Positions 44,346-54,620 of a stretch of DNA of 64,000 nt are shown here, one piece after another. Location: assembly GCA_030549175.1 (NCBI GenBank), contig JAUKUA010000001.1:310001-374000 (forward strand), written 5' to 3'. Below the pieces are notes generated by a model. The model searched no databases and was not told the DNA's origin. It saw nothing but the letters and a program-made list of their open reading frames with translations. Source of the DNA: Lasiosphaeris hirsuta (taxonomy: Eukaryota > Ascomycota > Sordariomycetes > Sordariales > Lasiosphaeriaceae). Position 1 is the stretch's first letter; each line of letters starts with the position of its first letter. A program made the translations under genes and the position numbers.

Positions 44346-45170
44346 TCATCGGGAGATGATAGTAGGAATTCGGTAACACTGGGCGTGTCTGGACCATTGG
44401 ATCCAGGGATAGCGGATAGACAGTTTGGTGCAAACCTCGATCGAGTCTCGGGCAACCACAGACATCTCGTCGACGCAAATGGAGCGAAGCCGTTCCGTAA
44501 GATTGTCGGGGGTCATCATGAGTTGAGGAGTGAGGCCTGGCGGCCTCCAAGAATAGCTCAAGGTGACATACTTCAGCCGAAGTACTTTATCTGTCGTGAG
44601 ATCCTTGGTGTGAATGAGACGCAAGGTGTGGTCGTGCTTGACTGATTCTAGGTCGAGGAGCCTGGTCGGGTGCTGTTTTCCTCTGTGCGGAGGGTGGCAG
44701 GTCGAAATGCAACGTGAGATTGCATTGTTGACGAAAGCGACGTTCTCGTCGCACAGGGTATCAAGATGGGAGAGGCACATGAATGAGGACTGCCGGATGT
44801 CTAAGTAAGGCATGGGGCATTAATGTTCAGAAACAGTGAGAGGCCGAAATCAAGGATGGGATATCATCACGAGCTCGCCGGTGCCGGATGATGCCAGGAG
44901 GGTCCCCAGCCGGGTCTCGACAGATTCAATGGTGACGAACAGGTTATAGCCACAAATGGCTGGAGATGCAATTGACGTTGATGGCGAGCTCGCGAGGCTC
45001 ATCTTTGGGGATCATGGCATTGTTCTGGAGGAGACTAAGAACATAACGATAAAAGTCGCAGCCGGAGGCAGCCGACTGGGAGAGGGAGGAATGTGTGGGC
45101 AAGGTGTCGGTCAGTTTGTTTGTGAAGACTTCCGCATCAAAATCGTCCCTTTCGGACTCATCTGATTGGG
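44346..45170 (-). pseudogene. HET-domain gene, N-terminal part only
   Basis: The minus-strand frame 44813-44346 contains the opening of a heterokaryon-incompatibility (HET) domain: LRLIHTKDLTTDKVLRLKYV, TLSYSWRPPGL (relatives have LSYxWG), NLTERLRSICVDEM, ARDSIEVCTKLSIRYPWI. Just where relatives have the invariant W-I-D-x-x-C-I-x-Q-D the sequence turns into QWSRHAQ and soon stops, so the domain is cut. Upstream (45170-44815) broken frames read CDFYRYVLSLLQNNAMIP and VTIESVETRLGTLLAS, the usual N-terminal lead of HET proteins, with frame changes. HET proteins trigger cell death on fusion with unlike strains; this copy is dead. Confidence 0.7.
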
Positions 45171-45280
45171 GCTGCTCCGATTGGCGTTGAAAAAGAAATG
45201 TGAGGATAAAATAGGAGGTAGAGGGCTAAAAGATCATCACGCAGGTACAATTACAGGCTCTGCCCATCACCTCATCTCCC

Positions 45281-47507
45281 TCACCATGCCTCCCACTTCT
45301 GCCCGCCCATCGCGATCAACCGATTGAACAGCTCATCTCGCAACGGCACGGCGGTGATCTTGTACATCTCCCCCGCCTCCGTCTTGACCTCCAACCCATC
45401 CTTGACTTCCCTCTCCATCGACCACCCGACAACAAGCTTCGCCTTCCACCCATACCCCCCGATCTTCTTGACCTCGGCAATATCCGACACAGCCACGCTC
45501 CACACGGGGTGCAAGTCCTCCCTGACCTCGCCGCCAATTCTCTCCTGCGTCTCCTTGGCGCTAAACGCCAACATTGGCGCCGTCGCCGCGGCCGACAAAT
45601 ACACATGGCCCTTCTCCCCCTTGTACCGCGCCTTGAACTCCACCGGCCCGCTCACAAGCACCTCGTCGCGCGGCGGGACAGCACCCAGCCGATTGCGCGC
45701 GTGATGGCTGCCGGCCTTGGCGCGGACCACGTCGGTGCCGATGGCCGTCTTGACGGCGCCCTTGGTGGTGCCGCGGAAGAAGTTGAGGATGCGGCTACCC
45801 TTCTTGCCGTGCTGCGTGTTCTTGGCTTCGTCGATGTCGGAGCCGCCCGTCTCGTGCTTGGTAGCTGGGTCATGCTGGATGGCGGCGTTGAGCTCGGCTG
45901 GAGTCGCGCTGAGGGGAGGCTCGGCGCCGGTCGCGCGGAGGTGTTCATCCGTCAGGTGGGCGGGCTGGGAGGCGGGGGGTTCATTGATGCGAGGAGGGGG
46001 TGGGAGGGGCGCCTTGTTGGCCTCGCCGAGGCGGAGGAGGGTAATAGTCAACTGGGCGTTGGTTGGTACTCCTTTGAGGAGGGTGCTATAGGATGTGAGT
46101 ATTTGGTCTGTTGAGGAGGAATTCATGACTTACTTGCGCAGCTCGAGGAGCTTCTGCCAGTCGGGCATGGTTCTGTTCAGCCAGTCGAGACCCCTCGAGA
46201 GGACCGGGTCGCCAAAGAAGCCGAAGCCGATACCGAACGTCAATCCTTTTATGAACATGTAGGATGTCACGAACAGCGAAATTCCAAAAACGGGCACCAT
46301 GACAGCGGCAAGACGCATCCGGTATGTTTCCCTGGGGAAGGGGGGCGTTGGGGATAAGGCACTTTGAGCAATTGTCAGAAGTGGTAGCCAAACAGAAACT
46401 GGAATAACTTACTTTCCAAATCGCTCCCAGGTGTCGGTCATACCACCGAGGCCGTGCATGACAGGGCGCATCTTGGTCCATATCGCCGTCTCGACTGGGA
46501 TCTTGGTCTTGTCGTGTGCCGCACCTGGCTTCGCCCCTGCAGCTTTATCCTTGGCGTCCGAGGCACTGATGGCAACTGCGGTTGGATCAGGTGCCACTGT
46601 AGACGCATCATCGGCAGAGTCGGGATCACCTTGGGGGTGCTTCCCTGCGGCACTGCTTAAAGCAACCGAAGCAATCCCGCTGACGAAGTTGCTGGCTTCT
46701 TGCTCTACGGCTTCGCCCTTGTGGTTCTCCGGGGCACCCGTGGCGCTATCATGGCTACCCAGAACACCCGACTTGGGCTTTTGCACGCCGCCACTCTTGC
46801 TGTCAACGAGTGACACCGGAGCCGGTGGGAAAAGAAAGTGTCGGGACGGAGGATAGGCAATGAGAGCAACCAGCACGGCTGATAACAGGGGCACAATGAA
46901 GTCGAAGAGCCATGCGATAAAGTACGCTCCAGCAAAGTAAGACGTGCGCCGAGTCTCGCGCCAGGATCGCAGTCGTGCAATGTGCTTGACAGCAGCCAAC
47001 AAGCCAATTCCGACAGTCATGTAGAGACGCTCGACGTTGGCCCGCAGCTTGTCGGGCGAGAACTCTTCTTCATCGGCAATGTTGAGGTCCAGCCCACCCG
47101 GGACGGGGTATTTGGCAGACTTGACATGGTAAATTTGCTGACATTGGTGTTAGCTGCGATTCCCTTCAGTTATTTATCAGTGTTGGCTTTGCCTTGTCGA
47201 AGCGCCGCACTAACAACCACAGCTCTTCGTTATCCATACCGCCCACCAGAGGGGCAGCGATGTCCTGTTTCTTCTCATTCCATCCCAGATCAAGCACCTC
47301 CTCCTCGTGGTCTTGCTGGGCCTCCCCCTTTTCGGCGTGGTCGTCGGTCGCGAGGGAATGCGAAAGCGTTGCGCCGTTTTGGTGGCTGGCTGAAGCGGAA
47401 TCCTGGTTGTCGTCTGGCAGGGCCGTAGCGGGCACTGGCAGAAGGTCTTTGAGGCTTGTGCCGGGGCCAGCATCGCCCGTCGCAATGTTTGTGTCTCGCT
47501 GCGCCAT
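45281..47507 (-). CDS. DUF3292 family membrane protein
   Basis: Four exons: 47507-47193, 47137-46413, 46331-46134, 46085-45281, giving 680 residues with matching phases. The first intron is GC-AG (AAG|GCAAAG, branch GCTAAC); the others are GT-AG of 48-81 nt. After a ~75-residue acidic disordered head comes the family core: ELWLLVRRFDKQIYHVKS, GGLDLNIADEEEFSPDKLRA, LYMTVGIGLLA, RSWRETRRT, two membrane hairpins (FIAWLFDFIVPLLSAVLVAL and VMVPVFGISLFVTSYMFIKG), and a C-terminal PH/GRAM-like soluble domain (LVSGPVEFKARYKG ... DIAEVKKIGGYGWKAKLVVG ... FNRLIAMGG). DUF3292 proteins are confined to fungi and have no settled role; an ER or other endomembrane protein with a lipid-binding end is an inference. 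The start is ATG 47507, preceded closely by another frame stop. Confidence 0.88.
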
Positions 47508-48744
47508 CGCCAACTAACTCATCAATTAAACATAAAGTTTGACAAAATGATAAAGCTAAAGGGACAGTCGAGAGAAGGTTTGCGCCGTTATTGAACTCAT
47601 GGTAGCTGCTTTACTTTTTTGGGGTGTTCGTCTGATGTCACTGACATCAATGACGCGGGTGGTGTGGAGCTGCGCCAATCAGCGGCCATCTAACCCAAAC
47701 GACAGTGACGCAGTGACGCAACCGTCGCAGGCCCAAAACCCGGGAAACGCATCTGTGCGGCACAGTCCCGTCTCCTTAGGGAGGACATTGTCGCGCACTT
47801 GTACATGTCTTCCATGAGCCGCGGTCTGTTACAATGCAAAGGTCGATTTTGCGCCATCTTAGGTATAGCAGATACCAAATCATCACTCTTAAAGAGCTAT
47901 CAGTGTCTCAGAACTCACCCCAACAATTATAAACATCCCGGCCTCCCTGTATCTCTGAGCCCCTGCCCCGCCATGTCCTGAAGATGCTGGCTCACTCGTC
48001 GCTTTTACCTACACAAACTTCATAAAGCTTGACCCAAGGGATGCGCTCTAAATAGTATGGTGCCAGCCGGAAGGGTCCATGTATGTCGCGCAGCAACCAC
48101 GTCCTCAGCAGGCGAGGGACCGCATGGATATTTTTGCTGATGCTCCGAGTTCAGAGAAACACTCACCTGCCGGTGTACCGTTTCCAAATACCATCAAAGC
48201 TACTGTGTACATGCAGGCTACCTGTGGGCGGGCTCCTTATGGTTCCCAAGACTAATTTACATTCTGATTAGCGTGATGAGCCATCTCAAGGCGAGGGTCA
48301 CGAGTTTTTATCTACTAGGTACATTCCCAAAGTTCTTTATTAATAAACGCGGTATTAGCCCACATCAAGATAGCCCTAGTTGACTAGATGCTTAGGTTTT
48401 GGTGAATGATGCATGGGGAGCCGATGGTGGTGTGTAAGCATTATGTTGTTTTGAACTGCCTCCCAAAATAAGGTACCTCATAAGCTCTCAGAGACAATGT
48501 GCATTTGTTCCATAACATGATAATATGGATGGGCTGGAGATTGACTGGCCCCGCGCTCTAGCTGGAAGATTACGGTCTTGAAGTGAAGTGGGCTAAATGC
48601 ATCATCACAACGACATGATTGCCACCATCACTGAGAGCGGCGGTATCAAGAATAGGTAGTGGGTGTGCCCGGTTGCCCTGGCACTCGAGGACACGCTCGG
48701 TGCGGCAGCACTATATGTATTAGGTCCAGATTGATGCTAAACAA
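47508..48744. other. Intergenic region
   Basis: No gene that I can support between the DUF3292 gene and the SINE-like element. tgacatcaatgacg and other TGACG-like sites occur just upstream of the DUF3292 start (47640-47710). Confidence 0.35.
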
Positions 48745-49015
48745 CACCCCCGTCACTGGGGAACAATAGCTCAGCGGCGGGGGTGCCGGCTCAACGACAA
48801 CTAGACTCGCCAGTACCGTAAACCTTGATTCGCCAGGCCATGAGTTCGACTCACGTTCGAGTAAAATCCGTCCGGGGATTTTGGTAACCACCATCTCCTC
48901 TAGCCCGCCCCCCTCACAAGGGGGGGCCGTCTAGGGGGGTTGGGCAGGTGAGCTTTTGCCATTTTGGTTGTTTGTTTTTCCCTCCTATATCCTTTGTCCC
49001 TCTTTTAGCAAAGAT
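48745..49015 (+). mobile_element. tRNA-derived SINE-like element
   Basis: A Pol III promoter pair is visible: A box tagctcagcgg at 48767-48777 and B box gagttcgactc at 48842-48852, about 75 bp apart, with a stem around the B box (catgag / ctcacg). The acceptor arms do not pair, so it is not a functional tRNA. After the B box comes a G-rich part (ccgtccggggattttgg), a strong hairpin-forming CCCCCCTCACAAGGGGGGG at 48907-48925, and a T-rich tail. This is the plan of fungal tRNA-derived SINEs. Exact ends not determined. Confidence 0.5.
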
Positions 49016-49292
49016 CACCTCCTAAAAATGACACTGTTAAGATTTTCTTTAGACCCTTGCCGTTACCACCACGCTCGGGAAATGGTTCCGTTCAGCTTGG
49101 CAGCCAGCCACTGAAACCTGCGTAAACGATCGCGGCTAAATGACAACCAAGTTCTTGACACACTTCACCAACAATGCAAGGTGTCAATTTTCCATCACGT
49201 GGCATCTTCAACCACGATATCTTCGCAATGCGAGAGATGCACAACAGCACACTTCCAAAACCTAAAAAACACCTGATCAAGAAGACCTCAAT

Positions 49293-50768
49293 ATGACCCT
49301 AACCGCCATCACTGCCCTCTTCGCCACGTCTCTTCTCACCCTCAAAGCAGCCTCCGCCACACGAGAGCAATGCGGCTGGGGCCTACCCCGATCACCCCTC
49401 CAATACCTGCCCCTCTGTCTCGATGACACAGCCGGCCCCGACCCGTCCACCTGGGCCCCGTGGACGCACAAACCAGCTTGCGTCGAGGCAGACGAGACCC
49501 CTTGGTGCGTCTTCACCAACGCCGCCATGCCCCGCGGCAACGGCGAGCGGCGCGGCATCAGCATCGTCACCACGCCTGCATTGGCTGCCGACGCGTTCGA
49601 TCTGACGCGGCACCCGCTCGCCGCCGCGTTCGATGCCATCCCGCCCAAGAAGAGGTTTGACGCGCTGCCGTATGAGGTCCGCGACGTGCCGGGGAAGGGG
49701 AAGGGGGCGGTGGCCACGAGGAGGATTGAGAAGGGGCGCGTGGTGCTGATTGACCACGTAATGGTGTTAGCAACGACTGAGTTCCCGGCGGATGTGATGC
49801 ACGAGGAGGTGCAAGAGTTGTTGAGCAGGGGGGTGGAGCAGTTGAACGAGTCTGAGAGTGTGTATGGGCTGGCGAAGAAGGGAAGGGAGGAGCAGGGGTT
49901 GACCGAGGTGGAGGATGTGTTGTTGACCAATTCCTTTGAGATTGCGATTGAGGATCAGTCGTACATGTGGATCTTTCCGGACTTGTCGGTAGGTGCCATG
50001 GTTGAAGTTTTTTTTTTTTTTTTTTTTTTCTTTTTCGAAGGGAGCGTGCTAACTTGTCGGGCAGAGATTAAACCATGCTTGCAGTTCCAAGCAAGTCGCC
50101 AGAGCGCCCCTCCCTGAGGCTTCCACTGCATCAAGCTGACAATACTGCAGTGCCATCATGCACTTTTCAGAAACGACACTCGCCATGACCGTCTGGTCCT
50201 CGCGCGACATTGAGCCGGGCGAGGAGATTACCATTACTTGTCCGTCACATAGACCCATCGCAGCTATGCCGCATCGCTGACATAACCCACAGACTCCGAT
50301 ACCGACCAAACTTACGCCGAGCGTCAAAAGACGTTTGCCCAAGTTTGGGGTTTTGATTGCACTTGCAGCCTTTGTACTGCCCCGGAGCAACAGCGTAACG
50401 CCTCCGACAAGAGACGCCTCAGAATCCACATGTTGCGAGAACGCGTTCTCAAGCGCGCAAAGGAGGGCGACTTCAAGCGGGCCATCAAGGCTACCGAGGA
50501 GCTGTTTCAGGTTGCCGAGGAGGAGGGTTTGACCCCACATATGGGGGATTTGTATGAGATCCCCGCACGGCTATACTACCAAGTCGGGGACTTGGAGAGA
50601 GCGAGGGAGTACACAAAGCGATCTCTGTACCAGGTCGAGGGGCTGGGTGTTCCCGGCGGGAAAGATATTGAGAGGGTAAGGGTGCTGAAAGGGGTGTTGA
50701 GCCGGATTGAGAACGAGATGGAGAATACCAAGGGACCAGGGGAAGGTCAAGGTGAGGAAAGGGGCTAA
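49293..50768 (+). CDS. SET-domain protein with N-terminal signal-like segment
   Basis: Four exons: 49293-49988, 50065-50090, 50151-50239, 50293-50768, giving 428 residues. Intron 2 is GC-AG with a perfect AA|GCAAGT donor; intron 1 carries a 22-T run. Residues 1-22 form a hydrophobic signal-like segment. The SET domain begins at PYEVRDVPGKGKGAVATRRI (about 127), with SRLNHACSSNA and IEPGEEITITY as the S-adenosylmethionine/active-site motifs, and a post-SET-like CTCSLC cluster. A TPR-like helical part (RAIKATEELFQVAEEEGL, YYQVGDLERAREYTKRSL) closes the protein. Many ascomycete relatives share this SMYD-like layout with a signal peptide; substrate and place of action are unknown. Confidence 0.87.
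50008..50029. repeat. T22 run in intron 1 of the SET gene
   Basis: Twenty-two T followed by C and T5, downstream of the GTAGGT donor; probably serves as, or adds to, the intron pyrimidine stretch. Confidence 0.9.
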
Positions 50769-50886
50769 AGAATCGCCTCGGAAACCGGCATCAATTCTTG
50801 CAACGTGGAATCTTGCACCGCGGCTGAGTGCCTTCTTTGGAGGATGCTGACACGGTTGTGTTTGCATGGAATCCCCACCAGACTTG

Positions 50887-52498
50887 TTACCCACACTTAA
50901 GCACAAATGTGCTGAGTGATCTCCTCGAAACCGTGACCTCTCTCTCAATGCCCGGGCCACTGGTTGCTGTGTGGATCAACTCCAGTTTCCTCTCATCGTC
51001 AGTCACCCATGTATCAAGCTGGCACTCTCTCCCAACGGCAGCCGGGTCCCCCCCGAGACTTGGCGTTGACAGATACGCCGTCACATGCTGGTCGCCGTTG
51101 TTGATAACCTGTACCACAGTCCCAGAGTTCTTGTTCTGATAGGCACTCGCCAATAGTGTTGCCGTGTAGTTGCTGACTCCTCCTATCCTCACGCCAATTC
51201 TCTTCGCACCAGGTCGGACAAAGCGACTAAACTGTGCCGACGCCCAGTAGGTTGATCCGATGGTGTAAGGCGCCGTCCCCGCCGGGACCTCAATGACGGT
51301 GTCGTCATCATTGGGCCACCACATGTTGGCATATGTAACATTCTTCTTCAGATTCGGCGCCCAAATGAATGGCGCCTCGGCGCTGCTCTGGCCAACTCCG
51401 ATCCAGTAGACATATGCGCTGGCATTTCCAGTGACGAGAGCCTCGTGGATGTTGATAGCAGAAAGTAAGCCCTCGTTCTCGGAGCTGTTGCGATACCAGG
51501 TCTGCGTCATGCCTAGTCGGTCCATGATTGGAGATATTTCGGTGACCCACACCGGAATCCTTGAATCGAGCGGCCTGTCAGGCTTTGCAGGAGTGCCTTT
51601 GTATGTGTGGGTCGTAATCAGCGACAGAGCCCCTTCGGCACCAGCGTCCTGAATCTCAGCTAAAATATCGCGTGCGTAAGACCACCCCTGTCCTTCACAG
51701 CAGGATATGCCCACGGACGGCAAACCGATACCTCCAAGGGCAACGGACAGAGCAAATGTCTGCTCTGCTGCCTGGTATCCGTCCGACTGCATTGTTGCAT
51801 ATGGCTTTCTGGACTACCGTCAGCATCAGAACGCGTCTAGACTCGCGAGCAGCAGGAGAGACTCACATCAAATTTGGTTCGTTCACAAAGCCAACATGGA
51901 CAATGGGAATCCCCTCATCCACCCACGCAAGAACATACCTCGCCAGATACTCAGCATACGCCTGCACCCAACTGACCCCCTTACACTCGGTCCCGTCGGC
52001 GCTGCCCTCCCCCCTGACGCCACATAGCCACCCGCCCATATCGTCCCTCCCGTTCGTCTTCATATACCCAGGCGCGCTCCACGCATCAGCGATGAAGGTC
52101 TGGACGCCATACCGCTGTGCCTGCTTGGCAACCCATAGCTGCCCGCTGTCCTTGCGATCCCAGGCAAACGGGCCATCTGCGTTGGGCTGCGGGCTGTTCA
52201 TGTGGTCGCCCCGGCTGTCGGGGGAGCTGCCTAGGCCCAGTCTCAAGATACTAAACCCTGCGCCCGTGGTGGTGTTGAAGAGGAGGTCAAGCACCTCTTC
52301 GCGCCATGGTGACGGTAAGTTGGTGATGGCGTGTGCGCGCTGGAAGGCTTCGCAGAAGCCAAAGCCGTCAATGGTTTGGAAGGTTGCGGATGGGTCGACG
52401 GTGAGGGTTATGCGAGGGCCTGACACTGCAGGTGCTGGCTGTCGCCGTGATGTTGCTGTGGCGAGTCCAACGAGGGGGGCAAGGTGGTGAAGATGCAT
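50887..52498 (-). CDS. GH30 family secreted glycosidase (endo-beta-1,6-galactanase/glucanase type)
   Basis: Two exons: 52498-51867 and 51808-50887 (58-nt intron, GTGAGT donor, CCAG acceptor), giving 517 residues. N-terminal signal peptide (LHHLAPLVGLATA). The (beta/alpha)8 domain shows the GH30 marks QTIDGFGFCEAFQRA near residue 40, GLGSSPDSRGDHM, the acid/base Glu in FVNEPNL (about 207) and the nucleophile Glu in VWVTEISP (about 301), then the side beta-domain ending in the last 100 residues (NKNSGTVVQVINNGDQHVTA). Secreted; cleaves beta-1,6-linked galactan or glucan chains of plant or fungal walls, the exact preference not being readable from sequence. Both catalytic residues are kept, so probably active. 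Confidence 0.88.
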
Positions 52499-53395
52499 CG
52501 TTACCTCTCACAGCATCAGGCCTTCATGCCCTCGTTGGCTCTATGACCATTGACGATGATCCCTCTTGTCGTTCGGGACGTTGAGTGAGATGGGTGCAAA
52601 ATGATAGGACAACCAAGATCTCCGCGACACCGAGACATGCGGTGCCGGCTGATCTGCCGTCGTACTTTCTACATCAATTAGCCGCGGGATTGGTGATGGG
52701 AGCATATATTGACGACGGCAAGTACTGCCTGCAATTGGGCATGTTGAAAATCCGTCATTTTGAGCATAGATACCAAGCACTTGCTAGTCCCAAAGCGATG
52801 CAAACAAGCCTGGCAAATTGCTCTCTTTCCTGCTTCCGCTTCCGCTCCATCGCCTGGAGATAAAATTCTCTGGAAGCAGCAGCAAGCTCGTTTGTCCTTT
52901 CGAGGGTGGGGGAGGTCGCTGCAGCACCTCCTCAACCCGCCTGCGCTCCTCGGCAACGCCACCTGCACGCGTCGATTCCATCGCTCCGCTTCTTAGGTCC
53001 TGGATTTCCTGCGAGCCACAGATGTTGCTGCAAGACGCGAGTTCAGTGCTCTGGGTATTCCGTAAACAGCAAGCAGTGGACAATGTTGCAGCCGGTGAAT
53101 GGGACGGAGTGGAGGTAGAGGACGGAATGGAGCTCCCAGATTTTATTGCGCAAGTGCGAGGCACAGCACAGACTTTTCGGCTCAAATTCCCCAGTAGCAA
53201 CAAAATTGCCAAGCCCTGCGACTTCAATAATTGCATCAATCCCCAAACCTCGCAACTTTCCCTTGCAGTCAACGGTCGTCACAACAGCGCAAACCGCCGG
53301 CCGTTTGGGCCGAATGTACCTCATGAACAGAACTGTTAGTGAACCTTTACATTTTACAGCCGAAAAACGTCCTTTTACTACCCCCCTAACAGAAT
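52499..53395. other. Intergenic region between GH30 and LysM genes
   Basis: No gene supported; open frames on both strands lack motifs. A short minus-strand piece at 53460-53560 may be eroded 3' coding sequence of the LysM gene in another frame. Confidence 0.3.
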
Positions 53396-54388
53396 TCAAG
53401 CCAGAGGTACCTCCCAGCACCAGGGCACACTTTTTGCCCAGGAAGCACGGTCGTTGTGGGTAACCACGCAGCAAGCAAACCGATAAAGTATTTGGCAGTG
53501 GCCCTTCAAAAGAATGCGCAACTGCTGCCTGGCGAAAAGTCGGTTCCGTATTAAAACGGACCATGCCAAAAATTCGTCTGCAGTCGCCAACAGAGCACTA
53601 ATCAATGATTTCATGAGTCCATGATCTTCTGCAAAGTCTAGCACTAGCAGCATCCAGATAATGCAGCTCTCCATTGTGCCGGGTACGGCAGCCGTGTTCT
53701 CGGGCGCGGGCGCGAGTTCTCTGTAAGTGCCAAGCCCAGAGGGATATGGATTTCGGGGAACAGTTGTTGACTCATACCCTGCCTTGAGGTCGTGCCACCC
53801 GCCTTGTGGTGACAAGCAGATGACGTGGCTGTACATGTTGTCGCTGACTCTCATCAATTTGGTGCATCGCTTGTCGACCCAAGGGTTGTACTTGCGAACG
53901 TCCCTGAATTTCATCCGTTCTCGATGAAGATGCTTCGCTTCTATCTTCTGGCAAGTGTCCCCGGGTTGGAGTGTGTATGTTTCGAGACGGCTCAGGGGGA
54001 GGCACAGTGAATTGCCGGCGGCGATTGAGCTACAGTTCGTTAGGACAACGTTGTTTGACACCTGCAATGCGGCCGAGGAAGGCGAGCTGGATTGCACGAT
54101 TGAATCGCATGTGCCTCCGGCCTTGGTCATGTACCTCTGGTTCGACACGCAAAACGGTAATGCCTCTGACCGACGGATACGAGGAGGGTCACACTTAGCA
54201 AGTTGGCAGGCGTGGGGAAGGTCTTTCGTCGAGCAAGTCATGGATCTGACCAATGACTGTGAGCTCAGAGGCTTTTGCTTGGTGTTTTCGCTGTTCTCGC
54301 CATGACCGCTCGCGAAGACCGTGGCAGCAAACCAGAAAAGAGTGCCGAACAACCGAATTGCCCTTCCCGCCAAATTCGCGAATAACAT
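53396..54388 (-). CDS. LysM-domain secreted protein
   Basis: A 330-codon frame from ATG 54388, chosen because it starts a signal peptide (IRLFGTLFWFAATVFASG). LysM 1 lies at about 85-132 (TKAGGTCDSIVQ ... NNVVLTNCSSI ... NSLCLPLS) and LysM 2 at about 137-192 (YTLQPGDTCQKIEAKHL ... KYNPWVDKRCTKL ... MYSHVICLSPQGG), with the conserved cysteines. LysM domains bind chitin oligomers. The gene stands back to back with a GH18 chitinase gene, a known arrangement in fungi where LysM proteins neighbour subgroup C chitinases. After about residue 200 the reading loses similarity to LysM proteins, so the real 3' end may be spliced or decayed. Possibly a pseudogene at its end. Confidence 0.6.
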   Translation of the reverse strand: MLFANLAGRAIRLFGTLFWFAATVFASGHGENSENTKQKPLSSQSLVRSMTCSTKDLPHACQLAKCDPPRIRRSEALPFCVSNQRYMTKAGGTCDSIVQSSSPSSAALQVSNNVVLTNCSSIAAGNSLCLPLSRLETYTLQPGDTCQKIEAKHLHRERMKFRDVRKYNPWVDKRCTKLMRVSDNMYSHVICLSPQGGWHDLKAGYESTTVPRNPYPSGLGTYRELAPAPENTAAVPGTMESCIIWMLLVLDFAEDHGLMKSLISALLATADEFLAWSVLIRNRLFARQQLRILLKGHCQILYRFACCVVTHNDRASWAKSVPWCWEVPLA

Positions 54389-54620
54389 GTAGAAGCCAGA
54401 TGAGACACCGAATGCAGACGAGCAACAGCAGAAGGAATTCGAGCAAACCACTGGCAAGAAAAAGAAATCCTAGGAGACGAAGCCAGTGGAACTTGTGGTA
54501 TTAGCATAACGTCTTTGATCCACCTTGATCCACATTAAGCACGCGGCCGAGTCGAGAACCGGTCTCCTATTTGTATTCAGCTTTCAAGGTCCTCAGATTA
54601 CCTCGGGGGCTTCTTTGAGA
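54389..54620. promoter_or_regulatory. Divergent spacer between LysM and chitinase genes
   Basis: Only 232 bp separate the two opposed starts (54388 minus, 54621 plus), so promoters must overlap. gatccaccttgatccac near 54515-54535 is a short direct repeat (gatccac(c/a)). Confidence 0.45.

Noticed and set aside
45509..46114. 201-codon plus-strand frame over the DUF3292 gene
   Set aside because: Shadow of a GC-rich coding exon; no independent motifs.
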